Of a stretch of DNA of 64,000 nt, positions 23,148-35,546 are shown piece by piece. The stretch lies in the NCBI GenBank assembly GCA_902729315.2, contig LR746265.1, forward strand, positions 8,551,392-8,615,391, given 5' to 3'. Made by a program: the position numbers and the translations under genes. The notes under the pieces were generated by a model. That model saw only the letters and a list, made by a program, of their open reading frames with translations, was not told where the DNA came from and did not search any database. This DNA comes from Spirodela intermedia (Eukaryota > Streptophyta > Magnoliopsida > Alismatales > Araceae). Every line of letters starts with the position of its first letter. Position 1 is the first letter of the stretch.

Positions 23148-24072
23148 TTTTAAAAATTAATTATCTTAAAAGAATTTTTAAAATATTAAAATACATGTTT
23201 ATGTATGAATGATCTGAATGCATACGAATTAAATGTAACATGTATTATTTCTGTTAATTTTATGCACTAAATATTGATAAATATAAGGTAAATACAGATA
23301 ATGAAGACTTATCAACCACAACATAATAACTAGACTAAGATGATCTAGTTCAATCATTTTCATCCACAATATACTATCATTAGCAGTTTATTATGACACC
23401 ACATACCCATGAATACAACCTAAAACTCCTTCATACTTCAAAGAATAATGATCATGGTAAAGAATTCACCTATCTTTTTTTCATGAGATCCGCACCCCTA
23501 ATTTAGAGAAGGTAAACTTTTCTAACTGACTTACCCTTTTAAAGGAGCATTAGGCTTTGTTCGTTTAAGCATACGTGTTTGTGCAAATAATCAATGCAGC
23601 AAAAGTTTTAAAATATTCATAACATTTTTGAATTTTTTTGTTCTCCCCCCTACTTGAATGATGCATTATCTTTAATGCATGCAAATGAAGGAAGAGATAA
23701 CCTCCCCCCTACTTGAGTCTTGCATTGTCCTTAATGCATGTGAGAGAAGGGAAAAGGGAAGAAAATTCTGGTTTTTATGCCCCATCTACTACACTGTTGC
23801 CCTTGAATGGTTCTCTAACTAAAGCACTCGACCAATAAAATATGTTTGAAACAAAAGCTAGTAAGGAAATGATAGTTCTCCTCACGATAAAATATGTGCA
23901 TACACACAAATAGATCAAGTCCTCAAATATTTGCTAGAGACCAACCAATCACCTCTCTCTATGTCCTAAGTACATCAAGTAATCTATTCTCTTGATCCTT
24001 ATACAAATACGATGATATAATCATTGGATAAGTTTGATGTTAATCAAAAAATATATACTTTAATGAAGATAT
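23148..24072 (-). repeat. Flank derived from another LTR element (type beta)
   Basis: The same element as 17332-18354 but a distinguishable version, with CCCCCCTACTTGAGTC near 23705 and GAGAGAAGGGAAAAGG near 23742. It is most like 40613-43293. It includes the empty site for the CCT retrocopy near 23980 (TCTATTCTCTTGATCC). No gene is seen. Confidence 0.5.
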
Positions 24073-24485
24073 TGATAAGTTTTCATTATCATGAGTTAAT
24101 AATTAATTAATAATATAGTTTTAATCTAAACTCATGATAAATAGACTTATATTTATGTCAAATTATAAAAAATAGTTTTTAGTTGGTTAATTTGGCTAAT
24201 TATGAAAGCTTATGTGAATTTATATAATTTTTATAATCTTATTTTTGAGATAAATAAAGAGAAATAAAATTAAAAGATAGAAGAAAGAGAAAACTTGCCA
24301 CCTAGTCGAGCCCACAAACAGGTTGGAAGTATAGATAGGCAGAACCATGAGTAAGGGCTTGAGCGGCTAAAGACTAACTGATAGGGGGACACATGTGTGT
24401 CACTTCCCTTCCACATCATCAATGGCCAGTCGGGCATGCGACAAAGAGTGGCCGTACACATGTGAGAAAGGGATACATTGATTAT
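24073..24485 (+). repeat. Plus-sense LTR, left part, interrupted by element B
   Basis: Starts TGATAAGTTTTCATTATCATG and ends with target duplication ATTAT (24481-24485). It continues on the other side of B at 32144. Confidence 0.85.
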
Positions 24486-26614
24486 TGACGTGACTTAGTT
24501 GTTGTATTGTAAATCATGCAAATTTAAAATTTATAAAACTAGAAAATATGAATTTTTGGATATTTAGAAATATTTCTGAATAAATATATCAATTATAATT
24601 CAATAAAACTTTCAAAAATAGCAGTAATTTTCTAGGTCAATTAGAGGGATGTAATATAATATTTAGTAATTTTTTAGAATTGTCCTCAAAGAATATTATT
24701 TTCTATGAATTTTATACTAGTAAATGAAAAATAAATATATTTAAAATTCACAAAAAAAAGAAATAAGGGTTTAGATATTAGGATGATGTCAGCGCCTCAC
24801 GAATGCAAATCTGGCAGAAATAGAGTTTTGCCTAGCGATTCTTACGTAAATGATTACAGACAATTTAATTGATTAAATTAAGATTTGGAAAATCCAAAAG
24901 AATTATAATGAAATGAAGTATATCTTGGTAAATTTAAAATCAACAAGTTATCACTAAATGAAACAAAAATTAAGTTGAAAGGAGGAAAATAGAGTTCCAA
25001 CATTGCGGCGGTGATGCGTTGGTGATGCACCAGAATCCTGAGCGCCTACGACCTTGAAGGCTCTCCTTGGACAAAGACAACATGGGCAATCTCTAGATCT
25101 CTTTGCGAAGTCTAGAGATCAATGAAATAGGTCATCAAATTATCTTTGGTGGCTGTCACCTAATGGAGAGGAGCTGGATGGAGGTAGGGCGCGTGTCAAG
25201 AAGCTTCATCCTCAGGTCTGCATAGCAAGAGGAGGCTCTACATCGCATTTGGTATGCTCTCAAAAAGTGGCGACTCGTCTCCTAGCAGATCGTCTTCTTC
25301 TCGACGACAGCTTGTTCGTCGATCAATCAGAGATTAGTTACTCGATGGATTTGCGATCCTTTTATCGTGAATCGTTCAATAATTTTAGTAACAATACTCT
25401 GTGAATTGCATTTGACGAGATTTTTGTCGATGATCTAACGATTCTAGTTGCTTAATCCTTCACCGATGGTTTATAAGAAAGTCACGATAATCAGATAAAC
25501 AAAATATGAATTTTTGCTTTCGAACCTATGCCAATTGCCCCCATGCCCTTTCTAGGAGGTGTGACGCGGGTTCAAAAAGTCCCACATCGGTTGTGCGTCG
25601 AAATTTCTAATGAATATATAGTAATACTACATTTCTGATGAAGTATTTTTCTCGCATGTGTACGACCACTCCTTGCCCCACAACCGGTTGGCCACTAGTG
25701 ACGTGGAAGGGGGGTGGTGCACATGTGCCCAATCGGTCCAAGCCACTTGAGCCTCTGCTCGCAGCTACTCTCCAACTGCACTTCTGACCCGCTTGCAGGC
25801 CTAGCTGGCTGGTGGGTTTCCCCATTTGTCTTATTTTTATTTAAATTTCTTTTTCTTCATTTATCTCAAAAGTAAGACTATAAAAATTATATAAAATCAT
25901 ATAAAATCACATAATTACCTAAAAATTCACATTAATTAATTGAAAACTACTTTTCACACTTTAACATAAATATAAGTTATTTATCATGATTTAAGGCTAA
26001 AACTATATTATTTACTAATTATTAACTCATGATAATGAAGACTTATCACACCTCTAACTTAAATCATTGCTAGTCTCTTTGCAATAGAATTACGAAATTT
26101 TTTTTTACAAATCTCAAACATCATATTTCAATACATCAAAATAAAAAAAATACAATCAAAAATGATGCACCTTTAGACACTTTGGATTCTTATATCAAGT
26201 ATTTAAGAATGATGTCAAGCACTTAAATATTTAATTATCCTATAGCATAAATTAATAATGATTACTTCACCCCCCAACTTAAAAATTACATTGTCAATGA
26301 CACAGAAAAATCGAAATAGAATATGTAGAAAATATAATTTTCAAGTGAAGCATGCATATGTGCAAAGTTAAGCATTAAAATTTTTCATAAATGATAAGGC
26401 TCAGAAAGACATCACCTAAACCTCATTTTTAATTTTCTACTTCATCTTACACTCCTCCTCTTGCACTTTTTCGAAAAAACAAATACAAAAACAAGTACTA
26501 CAAAATTCTAAGAAAATAGAGCTTAGAAAAAAAGTCAAACATAATGAAATAAAAATGATGGGTTGCCTCCCATGCAGCGCTGAATTTAGTGTCTTCAACT
26601 AGACAACTCTTAGA

Positions 26615-29600
26615 TCATATAAGATGATCTATGACCATCAAAATATGTTTGTATCCCAAGGTAAGTTTCATGATATTCTTTTTCAGATTTAGCATAAATT
26701 CATATACTTCATATATATACCTTGACATACTTTCAGCCAAAACATAATAAAAATTAAAAAAAAATTCCCAAAAATAATATTTCCATTTTAAAAAGAATCT
26801 TTCCTCATTTCTATCTTTTTTTTGTAAGACTCTCATTCATTAATAAATACTTTCTATTAATAGACCATAAAATGTGATCATGCCATAAAATGTGAAATAT
26901 TTCAAGCTTAGAAATAATTCTAATGGGCTGTGGGTTTTGAAGGATGGAAGGATTGTCTTCTTTAATCTCAGATCTAATGAATTTAGTAAAATTCAAATTT
27001 GCTCCTCCAAAATTATCTCTATATTCATATTCATTATTTTCGTTTCTCCTCATTAGTTGAATCAACTCTTTCTAGCTTTTTGTTTCTCAACTCATCAAAT
27101 TCTTCATCTTCTCAAGAGCTATCTTTTAATTTTGGTATATGATATACATCATCATCCTCACTATCAACATCCATGGCTACAAAATTATGATTAGATTTAT
27201 TAATTTCGTCTCCTACATCTCCCAAATCAACTGATTTTTCCTCACTTGAAATATGTTTTTCTTCATTTCTGTCCTTACTCCCTTCTACTAAAATTTGGAT
27301 GATTTTTTCATGATCAACTGTTGTTTCTTCATTTAAGGGCTCTTTCTCCTCATCATCCTCACTATATTCCTTCATCAATTATGAGCAATAAATGATTTTA
27401 TTCAAATTTTCTACTATTATATTTTCGGCCTTAATATTCTTATTTACTTCTAATGGATCATCTATTTCTTCTAATAGTTGGAAATAAAGATCAGGTAAAA
27501 TATTATCACTCAATGTATTCACTATCCTAACATTTTCATTTTGTGAGTTTTTTCCTAGATTCATGCTACTAGACTCTTCTTACTGAAATCCTATTGTTGG
27601 GTGGTTCTCTGAATTTTCTATGGGCTAACTAGGTAGCTGTCCCTCTTCTCTCTTATTCTCAAAAGCCTCTATAATTTATTTCTAGTGTAGCGTCATTTGA
27701 TTCATAGTTTGTTGCATTATTTGGCTCATTTGCTACGTCATTTCTATAGCATCAGGTTGGATTTGAGAGGACCAAGTTTTTTGAAATCTATGTTCCTATT
27801 TTAGACGAAATTCAAAATTTGAATTAGATCTAAGTGCTTCTAGATTTTAAATATTATTTGTGTTTCTCCACCAAAAATTATTCTCCCAATTAGGATTATA
27901 AGAATTAAAAAAATATTTCTTATTTTTACTAAAATCGTGAGGTACCTACACTTGTTCTTGCCTATGATGATATTGAAATTCGAAATGATCATTTTCATCA
28001 TACATAGGACATGTACTATTTGAATTAAATTGAGGGTTAAGAGGCTTTCTAATATTGTCAATAAGTAAATTAAGTTTTTCTAATCTTTGATTAATCTGAT
28101 TAACCTCATTTGTAAATTTAGAATCATCATCATGATGTAATTCATAAATTCCTTTCTTCTTATCTCTGTCATATAATTCAAAAGAGGCTTGATCTCTAGA
28201 ATTTTTACTTAAATTCTCATAAAAACTGTAAATCTCATCAGGGGTTTTCTCTATAAAAGCTCCTCCACATATAGAATCAACCATATTTCTATGTTGTTCT
28301 AATAATCCATCATAAAAAATTCTATTGAGTTGCCACTTAGGTATAGTATGATGAGGACACTTTCTAAGTAAATCTTTGAATGTTTCCCATGTCTCATGTA
28401 AACTTTCTCCTAGTCTTTGAGGAAAACTCCATATATGTTTTCTCATATTTGAGTTTTTCCTAAGGCATAAAATTTTCAAATAAAGATCTGCTCTATATCT
28501 TTCTAGCTAGTTTTTTTTTTTTTTTAAAGAAAGAAAATTTGATTCAGTGATCAAAGTTTGACCTCATTCTGAGGTTACATAAGTGAGATCTCATTCGCAC
28601 AAGGGGCGAGGATGACATGGAGAATTAAAGACCTCTTTTGAAGAGGGGATGTGATAATACTGGAGATAGACTCCAATGCGCTCATCATATTTGAAGAAGG
28701 CAGTTAATTTACATTGGGCTAAAGGAGCCTTTGAGTTCATGAAAGTTGGAAGATCTGCTCAACAATAGTAGGACGTGTAGACCTCCCTATTGTGCGCCAT
28801 GCGGTGTTCCTGCAAGACAAGAGTTTGTTGTAGTAAGTGGTTCTAAGAAATAAATAAAATGGTATAAAGTAGTGAGAAAAGAGTGGTTAGGGCAGTGAGG
28901 AGGATAGAACTATGCTGGAGCATGACAATAAGCCCAAATATGAACTTGCCTTCCTAGTGTTGCACGCGTCTAATCTCTCTGGCCAAGATCTTGTTAGTAC
29001 CATCAGTTGCCGTACTTCCTCTAAGTAGGTAAGAGACCTTTCACCCCACGAGGAATGACTTGGTCTCTTTTTCTAACTCTTTTCTTTTCTCTTATTCTCT
29101 CTCTCTTCTTTCTCTCTCCTTGAGAGACTCTTCTTTTACCCTCCACTAATGCCCATTATTTAATGTACAAGGGTAATTCCCTTTGGAGTATTAGGTTAGT
29201 GATTAAGGGAAGGGAAGTAGGTTGCCTACTTTTTTTTTTTTTTTTTTTTTTTTGGGGGGGGGCCTTTCCTTCACCCTCCACTAATTGTCTATGATGGGCT
29301 AGTGATTCCGGGAAAAGAAGTAGGCTGTCTCTTTTTTTCTTCTTCTTCTTTTTTTTTTTTTCAAGAGAGAGAAAGGGAGGGAGAAAGAAATAGAGAATCG
29401 AGAGAGAGAGAGAGGAGAGAGGGTCAATCCTATGGAAATAGATCTTTACCTTCTCATGGGTTCAAGCTGGCTGATGGTACTAATGAGATCTTGAGAGAGG
29501 TACTAGGTTGGCGATTCACAACTAGTTTGGCAGGTCTGATGTGCTATAGACCTATAGTTCAAAAGTGGGCAAATGCCAACATGTGCTGATAGTTCTATGT

Positions 29601-30272
29601 CCTCACTACTTGAGGGTGATAGATAGTAGATGTGAGGTGATTATGAGGAGAGTAATGATTGGAAGTAGTGTACCCGAGTGGATTACGATGTGCCTTGTTG
29701 TCTGTCTTATACTGATAGGCAAAGTACATTTCACATCGGTGATATGGGATGAACGCCATGATGATGTCATAGTTGTGGCTTGTGATAGACTTGAAAACAG
29801 AAACAAAGGAAACACGTACCTGTATCTCCATTGTAGTCTTTTTAGCTAGTTAATTCTCTATCTAATGTGAATAGTCAATGACTAGCTCTATCCCTAATGT
29901 ATGAGGAAATAATTTCATCTTAATAATTTCTAGTGTAATTTAAAGGAGATTAACTAAATCACAGACCATATGAAATTTTTCTAACTGCTGATGAGGTTCC
30001 TCTAAAGGCAATCCATGAAAATTAAGGAGCATTTGAAAAATTCCTAGATTTATTTTGAATTTAACAGTGAGTGCTAATGGGACTTTAATATTAGATGCTC
30101 TTTGAAATGAATTAGGGATATAATAATTTTTCATGGCCGTAAGGTTGTTCTCAGTTTGACCTCTACTTCCATCAAGATCCATCAAAATTAATTTTTCTTT
30201 CAAATTTTTAGTTTTGAATGAAATAATAAAAGAATTTTCTAGCCTTAGATGCAAGAATCTTCTACCATGCAT
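26615..30272 (-). pseudogene. Decayed gag of element B, split by a retroposed insert
   Basis: The N-terminal gag core lies at 29940-30272, on the far side of the insert 28511-29835. The rest runs 28510 down to 26615. The piece 27946-28479 (177 codons) has the gag middle: LLRKCPHHTIPKWQLNRIF, DGLLEQHR and GGAFIEKTPDEIY. The piece 27112-27378 is acidic (EDDEEKE, DSEDDD). Stops and the insertion make it non-functional. Confidence 0.75.
28511..29835 (-). mobile_element. Retroposed 1.3-kb segment with poly(A) tail (in element B)
   Basis: It interrupts gag between 14-bp repeats (28497-28510 and 29836-29849, GTCTTTCTAGCTAG with two differences). It begins on plus with 15 T, so on the minus strand it ends in poly(A), the signature of LINE-type retroposition. 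Element A has the uninterrupted site (near 5105-5125). The content is unknown: no LINE reverse transcriptase. It contains T24G9 at 29230-29262, a CTT/T tract near 29330-29361, a GA repeat near 29400-29420, and a partial internal duplication of the CCCTCCACTAAT...AAGTAGG stretch (29140-29253 and 29275-29362). Confidence 0.7.
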
Positions 30273-30463
30273 AAAAAATCAATAAAATTGAGGAAAAAAA
30301 AGTTTAGTAATTGTTACCCTCCTTCAATATGCTTTAATCCTTGCCTTGCTTCTCTTCGTTTCTTTAAAAAAAAAAAAAAATCAACAAATAGAAAATAAAA
30401 TAAGAGTTAATTTTTTTATGTACTCTAAGATAAAAATAGAAAAATATTAAATATTATGTAATA

Positions 30464-30483
30464 TATCCTCGACAACGGTACTA
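30464..30483 (-). other. Primer binding site, tRNA-Asp type (element B)
   Basis: Minus strand TAGTACCGTTGTCGAGGATA, 5 nt inside the 5' LTR; a decayed version of the tRNA-Asp complement. Confidence 0.65.
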
Positions 30484-32143
30484 AAATTTGATGTGACTTA
30501 GTCATTGTACTATAAATCACGCAACTTTTAAATTTATAAAACTAAAAAATACAAATTTTCAGATATTTAGAAGTATTTCTAAATAAATATATCAATTATA
30601 ATTCAATAAAACTTCTAAAAATAGTAGTAATTTTCTAGGTCAATCAGAGGGATGTAATATAATATCTAGTAATTATTCAAAATTGTCTTCAAAGAATACT
30701 ATTTTCTATGAATTTTATACTTGTGAATAAAAACGAAATATATTTAAAATTTATGAAAAAAAGAAATAAGGGTGTGGACGTCAAGATCACATCAACGCCC
30801 GGCAAATGCAAATCAGACAAAAATAGAGTTATGCTCAGCAATTCTTACGTAAGCGATTATAGATGATTTAATTGATCAAATTAAGATCTATAAAATCTAG
30901 AAGAATCGTAATAAAATGAAGTATATCTTGGTAAATTTAAAATCAACAAATTATCACTAAATGAAATAAAAATTAAGTTGAAAGTAGGAAAACAAAGTTC
31001 TGGTGTCACGGCAGCAATGCATCGGAGATGCACCAGAATCTTGAGCGTTCAAGAGGATCGTCGTGTAGTGTCCATAGCCTTGAAGGCTCTCCTTAGATAA
31101 AGATGACGTGCTCAATCTCTAGATCTCCTTACAAAGTCTAGAGATCAATGAAATCAGTTGTCGAATTGAATCATCTCCAACAGCTATCACCCGATAAAAT
31201 AGAAAAATGGTGACTTTACGGCTCTTTGACGGTTATCACCCGACAGAGAGGAGTTGGATGGAGGTGGGGCACATGTTAGGAAGCTTCATCCTCAGGTCTG
31301 TGCAATAAGAGGAGGCTCTTCATCGCATCTAGTATGCTCTTAAGAAGTGGTGACTCGTCTCCTGGTGGATTGTCCTCTTTCCGACGATGGCTTGTTCGTT
31401 GATCAATCAGAGATGAGTTGTTTGATAGATTCACGATCCTTTTATCGTGAATCGTTCAACAATTTTTGTAACAATGCTCCGCGAATTACGTTGACGAGAT
31501 TTTTGTCGATGATCCAGCGATTCTGGTTGCTTAATCCTTCACTAGTGATCTACAAGAAAGTCGCGATAATTACATAAACAAAATATGAATTTTGGTTTTA
31601 GGAAGATTCGAACTTGCACCGATTCTCCCCCCCCTTGCCCTTTCTGAGGAGGTGTGATGCGAGTTAAAAAAGTCTTACATCTATTGTGTGCCAAAATTTC
31701 TAGTGAATATATAGTAATACTACATTTTCGATGAAGTCTCTTTCTCGTGCATGTACAACCACTCCTTGCCCCACAACTGGCTGGCCACCAGTGATGAGGA
31801 AGGGGGGTGGCGCACACGTACCCAATTAGTCCAAGCCACTTGAGCCCCTGCTCGTGGCTACTCCCCAACTGTGCTTTTGACCCGCTTGCAAGCTCGGCTG
31901 GCCAGTGGGTTCCCCCAATTTATCTTCTTTTTATTTTAATTTATTTTTCTTTATTTATCTCTAAAGTAAGAATGTAAAAATCATATAAAATCAAATAAAA
32001 TCACATAATTACCCAATAATCCACATTAATCAACTGAAAACTACTTTTCACACTTTAACACAAATATAAGTCTATTTATCATGAGTTAAGACTAAAACCA
32101 TATTATTTACTAATTATTAACTCATGATAATGAAAACTTATCA

Positions 32144-32269
32144 ATTATCAAGTCTAGTATTACTATACATCAATCTCAAAACTTGGCATATAATCAATGT
32201 GGGACTAAACCTGGAGTCATAGCCTCTGAAAACTTTTAATAATTTTAATACCTAAAATATCCCTTATTT
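32144..32269 (+). repeat. Right remnant of the plus-sense LTR interrupted by element B
   Basis: Begins with the ATTAT duplication, continues the LTR sequence (AATGTGGGACTAAACC) and ends near 32269 at the junction with a minus-sense LTR fragment. Confidence 0.75.
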
Positions 32270-33373
32270 AGTAAACCATAGAAATTTTAAATTTATAAAA
32301 CTAGAAAATACTAATTTTTAGATATTTAGAAGTATTTTTGAATAATTATATCAATTATAGTTTAATCAAAGTTCTAAAAATAGTGGATATTTTCTAGGTC
32401 AATTATAAGGATATAATATAATATCAGGTAATATTTCAGAAATGTTCTCAAGGAATATGATTTTTTATGAATTTTAAACTAAAAAAAGAAAATAAATATA
32501 TTTAAAATTTGTGAAAAAGGGAAATAAAGGTGTAGATGTCAAGATGATGTCAGCACCTAATGAATGTGACTGGGCAGAAATAGAGTTTTGCCTAGTGATT
32601 TTTACATAAATGATTATAGATGATTTAATTAGTCAAATTAAGATCTATAAAAGCTAGAAGAATCATTACAAGAAGTATTTTGCAAGCCTTGTTGATCCTA
32701 ATTTCACATGTGGAAGCCCCACGAAATCAGCTAAGGTGCTACTACGATTTCTATTTTATTTTTTCTAGTGTAATCTTTACCATGTTCTATCCTTTTGTCT
32801 CAAGTTTAATCATGATTAATGATTTGTAAAAGCGTCAACTAATTTGAAAACTTTTCAATCGACTACTAATGAAGAAAGAGAAGGATTCAATTTACTACTC
32901 ATACTTAATAATAAGAATTCATAACATAAATCCGACAGAAGATCAAAGTAGATTTTCTCAATTTCAGAGTGTGGGTTATATGCACCATGAAAGATGATGA
33001 ACTTCATCATTTATTTATAAGCATTATAGCACTTGATGTAGTCTCATGTATTCACCCTCATGCATTTATTCTTCCCCCCCAAACAACCATTTGCATTGTC
33101 CTCAATGCATCTATATAAGAGAAAAAGGAGAAAGCATTAAATGTGCAAATCGATTTTCACTCTTCATCCTTCTGATTTTCTTTTGTATTAATCCATGTCA
33201 TGATATGCACTTCCTCTAGAAGAACGCTGGATCTATTCGCTTAATAAAAACTCAAGAAAAACATCAAAGGATAGAGAAAAATAATAAAAAAGGAATGTGA
33301 AAAAGAAAGCTATGCCATCTTAGAGTACATGATGGAGGGGAAGTTCTAAGAAGATTGAGGTTCAATGGATGGA
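32270..33373 (-). repeat. Truncated LTR fragment and internal non-coding sequence
   Basis: 32270 to about 32675 is LTR without its termini; the rest is internal sequence with the C-rich CTTCCCCCCCAAACAACC segment near 33070. It is homologous to 7512-8640 and 52520-53630. No gene is seen. Confidence 0.55.
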
Positions 33374-33809
33374 TCATATAATTTGAGTGGAAATGGGTAA
33401 AGAAGGAGGGTTCGTTTCTAAATAAGGTTTTGATCTTTGCCCATTCACATTAAAATTTTCACCAGTTTTCAATTCTGTAATTAATACTGCACTATAGTCA
33501 AAAACTTTAATCACAAGGTATGGTCCATCCCATCTAGATTTTAATTTCTTGAGGAATAGTTTCAATCAAGAATTGTAAAACCAATCTTTTTGATGCTCAT
33601 GAAAGCTCTTTCGGCTCTCCTTCATGTTAGAAAAAGCCTTCATTTTTGCTTTGTAAATCAGAGATTTCTCGTACATCTCATTGGGTAGTTCTTGAAGCTC
33701 TTGCAATTGCAACATACGATGCTTACCTATGGGGTCTAAAGAAAGATTAAGATTCTTTATAACCTAATAAGCCTTATGTTTAATCTCTATAGGAAGGTGA
33801 AAAACTTTT
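33374..33809 (-). pseudogene. Integrase C-terminal remnant, second copy
   Basis: 33374-33565 reads open for 63 codons with KLKSRWDGPYLVIKV and NFNVNGQRSKPYL, the conserved end of plant gypsy integrases. Upstream codons to 33809 continue the domain (LP.E..HKAY-stop-VIKNLNLSLD...), with TGG mutated to TAG. It is cut at 33810 by an LTR. Confidence 0.75.
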
Positions 33810-35546
33810 TGAAATGACTTAGTCATTGAATTGTAAATCACGTAAATTTAAACATTATAAAACTAGAAAACACTAATTTTTAGATATTTAAAAGTATTTC
33901 TGAACAAATATATCAATTACAATTCAATCAAATTTACAAAAATAGTGGTAATTTTCCAAGTCGATCATAGAGATGTAATATAATACTAGGTAACTTTTAG
34001 TATTTTTGTCAAAGAATATATTTTTTTATGAATTTTACATTGAGAAATAAAAGTAAAATATACTTCAATTCGTGAAAAAAGAAAATAAGGGAGCAGATGT
34101 TAAGATGACATCAGTGCCCGACGAATGCGAATCAAATAGAAATAAAGTTCTACCTAGTGATTCTTGTGTAAGTAGTTATAAATGATCTAATTGATCAAAT
34201 TAAGATCTGTAAAAAGTGAAAGAATCGTAATTGAATTAAATATAGCTTGGTAAATTTAAATTATATAAATTATTACTAAATGAAGTAGAAATTAAGTTGA
34301 AAGTAGAAAAATAAAGTTCCAACGTCACGGCGGCAATGTGTCAATGATGCACGAGAATTCTAAGTATTTGAGAAGATTGTCATGTAGTCCATGGCTTCAA
34401 AGGCTCTCCTTGGACAAGGACAATGTGGGCAATCTCTAGATATCCATGCAAAGTCTAGAAATCAATGAAATGGGTCATCAAATTGTCTCTGGCAGCTGTC
34501 ACTTAGCAGAGCTAAAAAATGACGACTTTGTGACTCTTTAGCGGCTGTCACCTGACAGAGAGAAGCTAGATGGAGGTGGGACGTATGTTAAGGAACTTCA
34601 TCCTTAAGTTTGTGCAGCAAGAGGAGGCTCTTCATTGTATCTAGTATGCTTTCAAGAGGTGGTGACTCATCTCAGAACAGATTGTCCTCTTCTCGACAAT
34701 GGCTTGTTCATCTATCAATCAAAGATGATTTACTCAATGAATTCGTGATCTTTTTATTGCAAATCATTTTCAGCAATTTTAGTAACAATGCTTTGCAAAT
34801 TATGTTGACAAGTTTTTTTCCAATGATCTAACAATTTTAGTGGCTTAATCCTTTACTAGTGGTCTATAGGAAAGTCGAGATAATCCTTCATTGGGCTCTA
34901 GGAGGATTCGAACCCATACATATTGCCCGCCTGCATGAGAGAGATTGAAATAAGTACTCTAATGCCCTTATCAAGTGACATCGTCATAGTATATCTCTAT
35001 TATAATTAAGAAGTAATTTAAGTATTAAAATCTTCAAAGCTTTTCAAGGGAAGGTGTGATGTGGGTTTCGTCTCACATCACTTGTGTGCCAAAGTTTTAA
35101 GCAAATATATAGTAATATCACATTTACAAGTAATAAGTACTTTTCTCTCACATGTACAACCACTCCTTGCCTCAAACTTGGCTGGCCACCGGTGATGTGG
35201 AAGGGGAGTGGTGCACACATGTCTCCATTGGTCCTAGTCACCCAAGCCCTTGCTCGTGGTCCCCCCAACTACGCTTCTGACCTACTTGCAAGCTCAGTTG
35301 GCTGACGGGTCTCCACTTTTTGCTATATTTTTATTTTAATTTCTTTTTCTTGATTTATCTCAAAAAATAGGATTATAAAAATCATATAAATACATAAAAA
35401 ACTTATCTAATTAGCTAAAAAAATCACATTAATCAATTGAAAACTATTTTTCATAATTTAACAGAAATATAAGTCTATTTATCATGAGTTAAGGTTAAAA
35501 ATATATTATTTACTAATTAATAAGTCATGATAATGAAAACTTATTA
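33810..35546 (-). repeat. LTR (1737 bp) between integrase remnant and kinase block
   Basis: TGAAATGACTTAG to ACTTATTA, with no nested insertion. It supplies the empty site (GATGTGGGTTTCG near 35060) for the solo LTR found in unit A. It holds a tRNA box-B-like motif at 34904-34914. Confidence 0.8.

Larger units (their letters stand above)
24486..32143 (-). mobile_element. Element B: complete gag-only LTR retrotransposon (7.66 kb)
   Basis: 3' LTR 24486-26048 (1563 bp), internal 26049-30488, 5' LTR 30489-32143 (1655 bp), with the 5-bp duplication ATTAT at 24481-24485 and 32144-32148. The two LTRs differ at about 12 of the first ~83 aligned bases by eye, so insertion was ancient. The internal region carries a decayed gag with a 1.3-kb retroposed insert (28511-29835) and lacks ~1 kb present in element C around 26232. 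No pol is seen. Confidence 0.9.

Noticed and set aside
35044-35305. Short open frames on both strands in the GC-richer part of each LTR (for example GGQPSLRQGVVVH types)
   Set aside because: They recur only because the LTR recurs, lack consistent starts and ends between copies, and match no retroelement protein.
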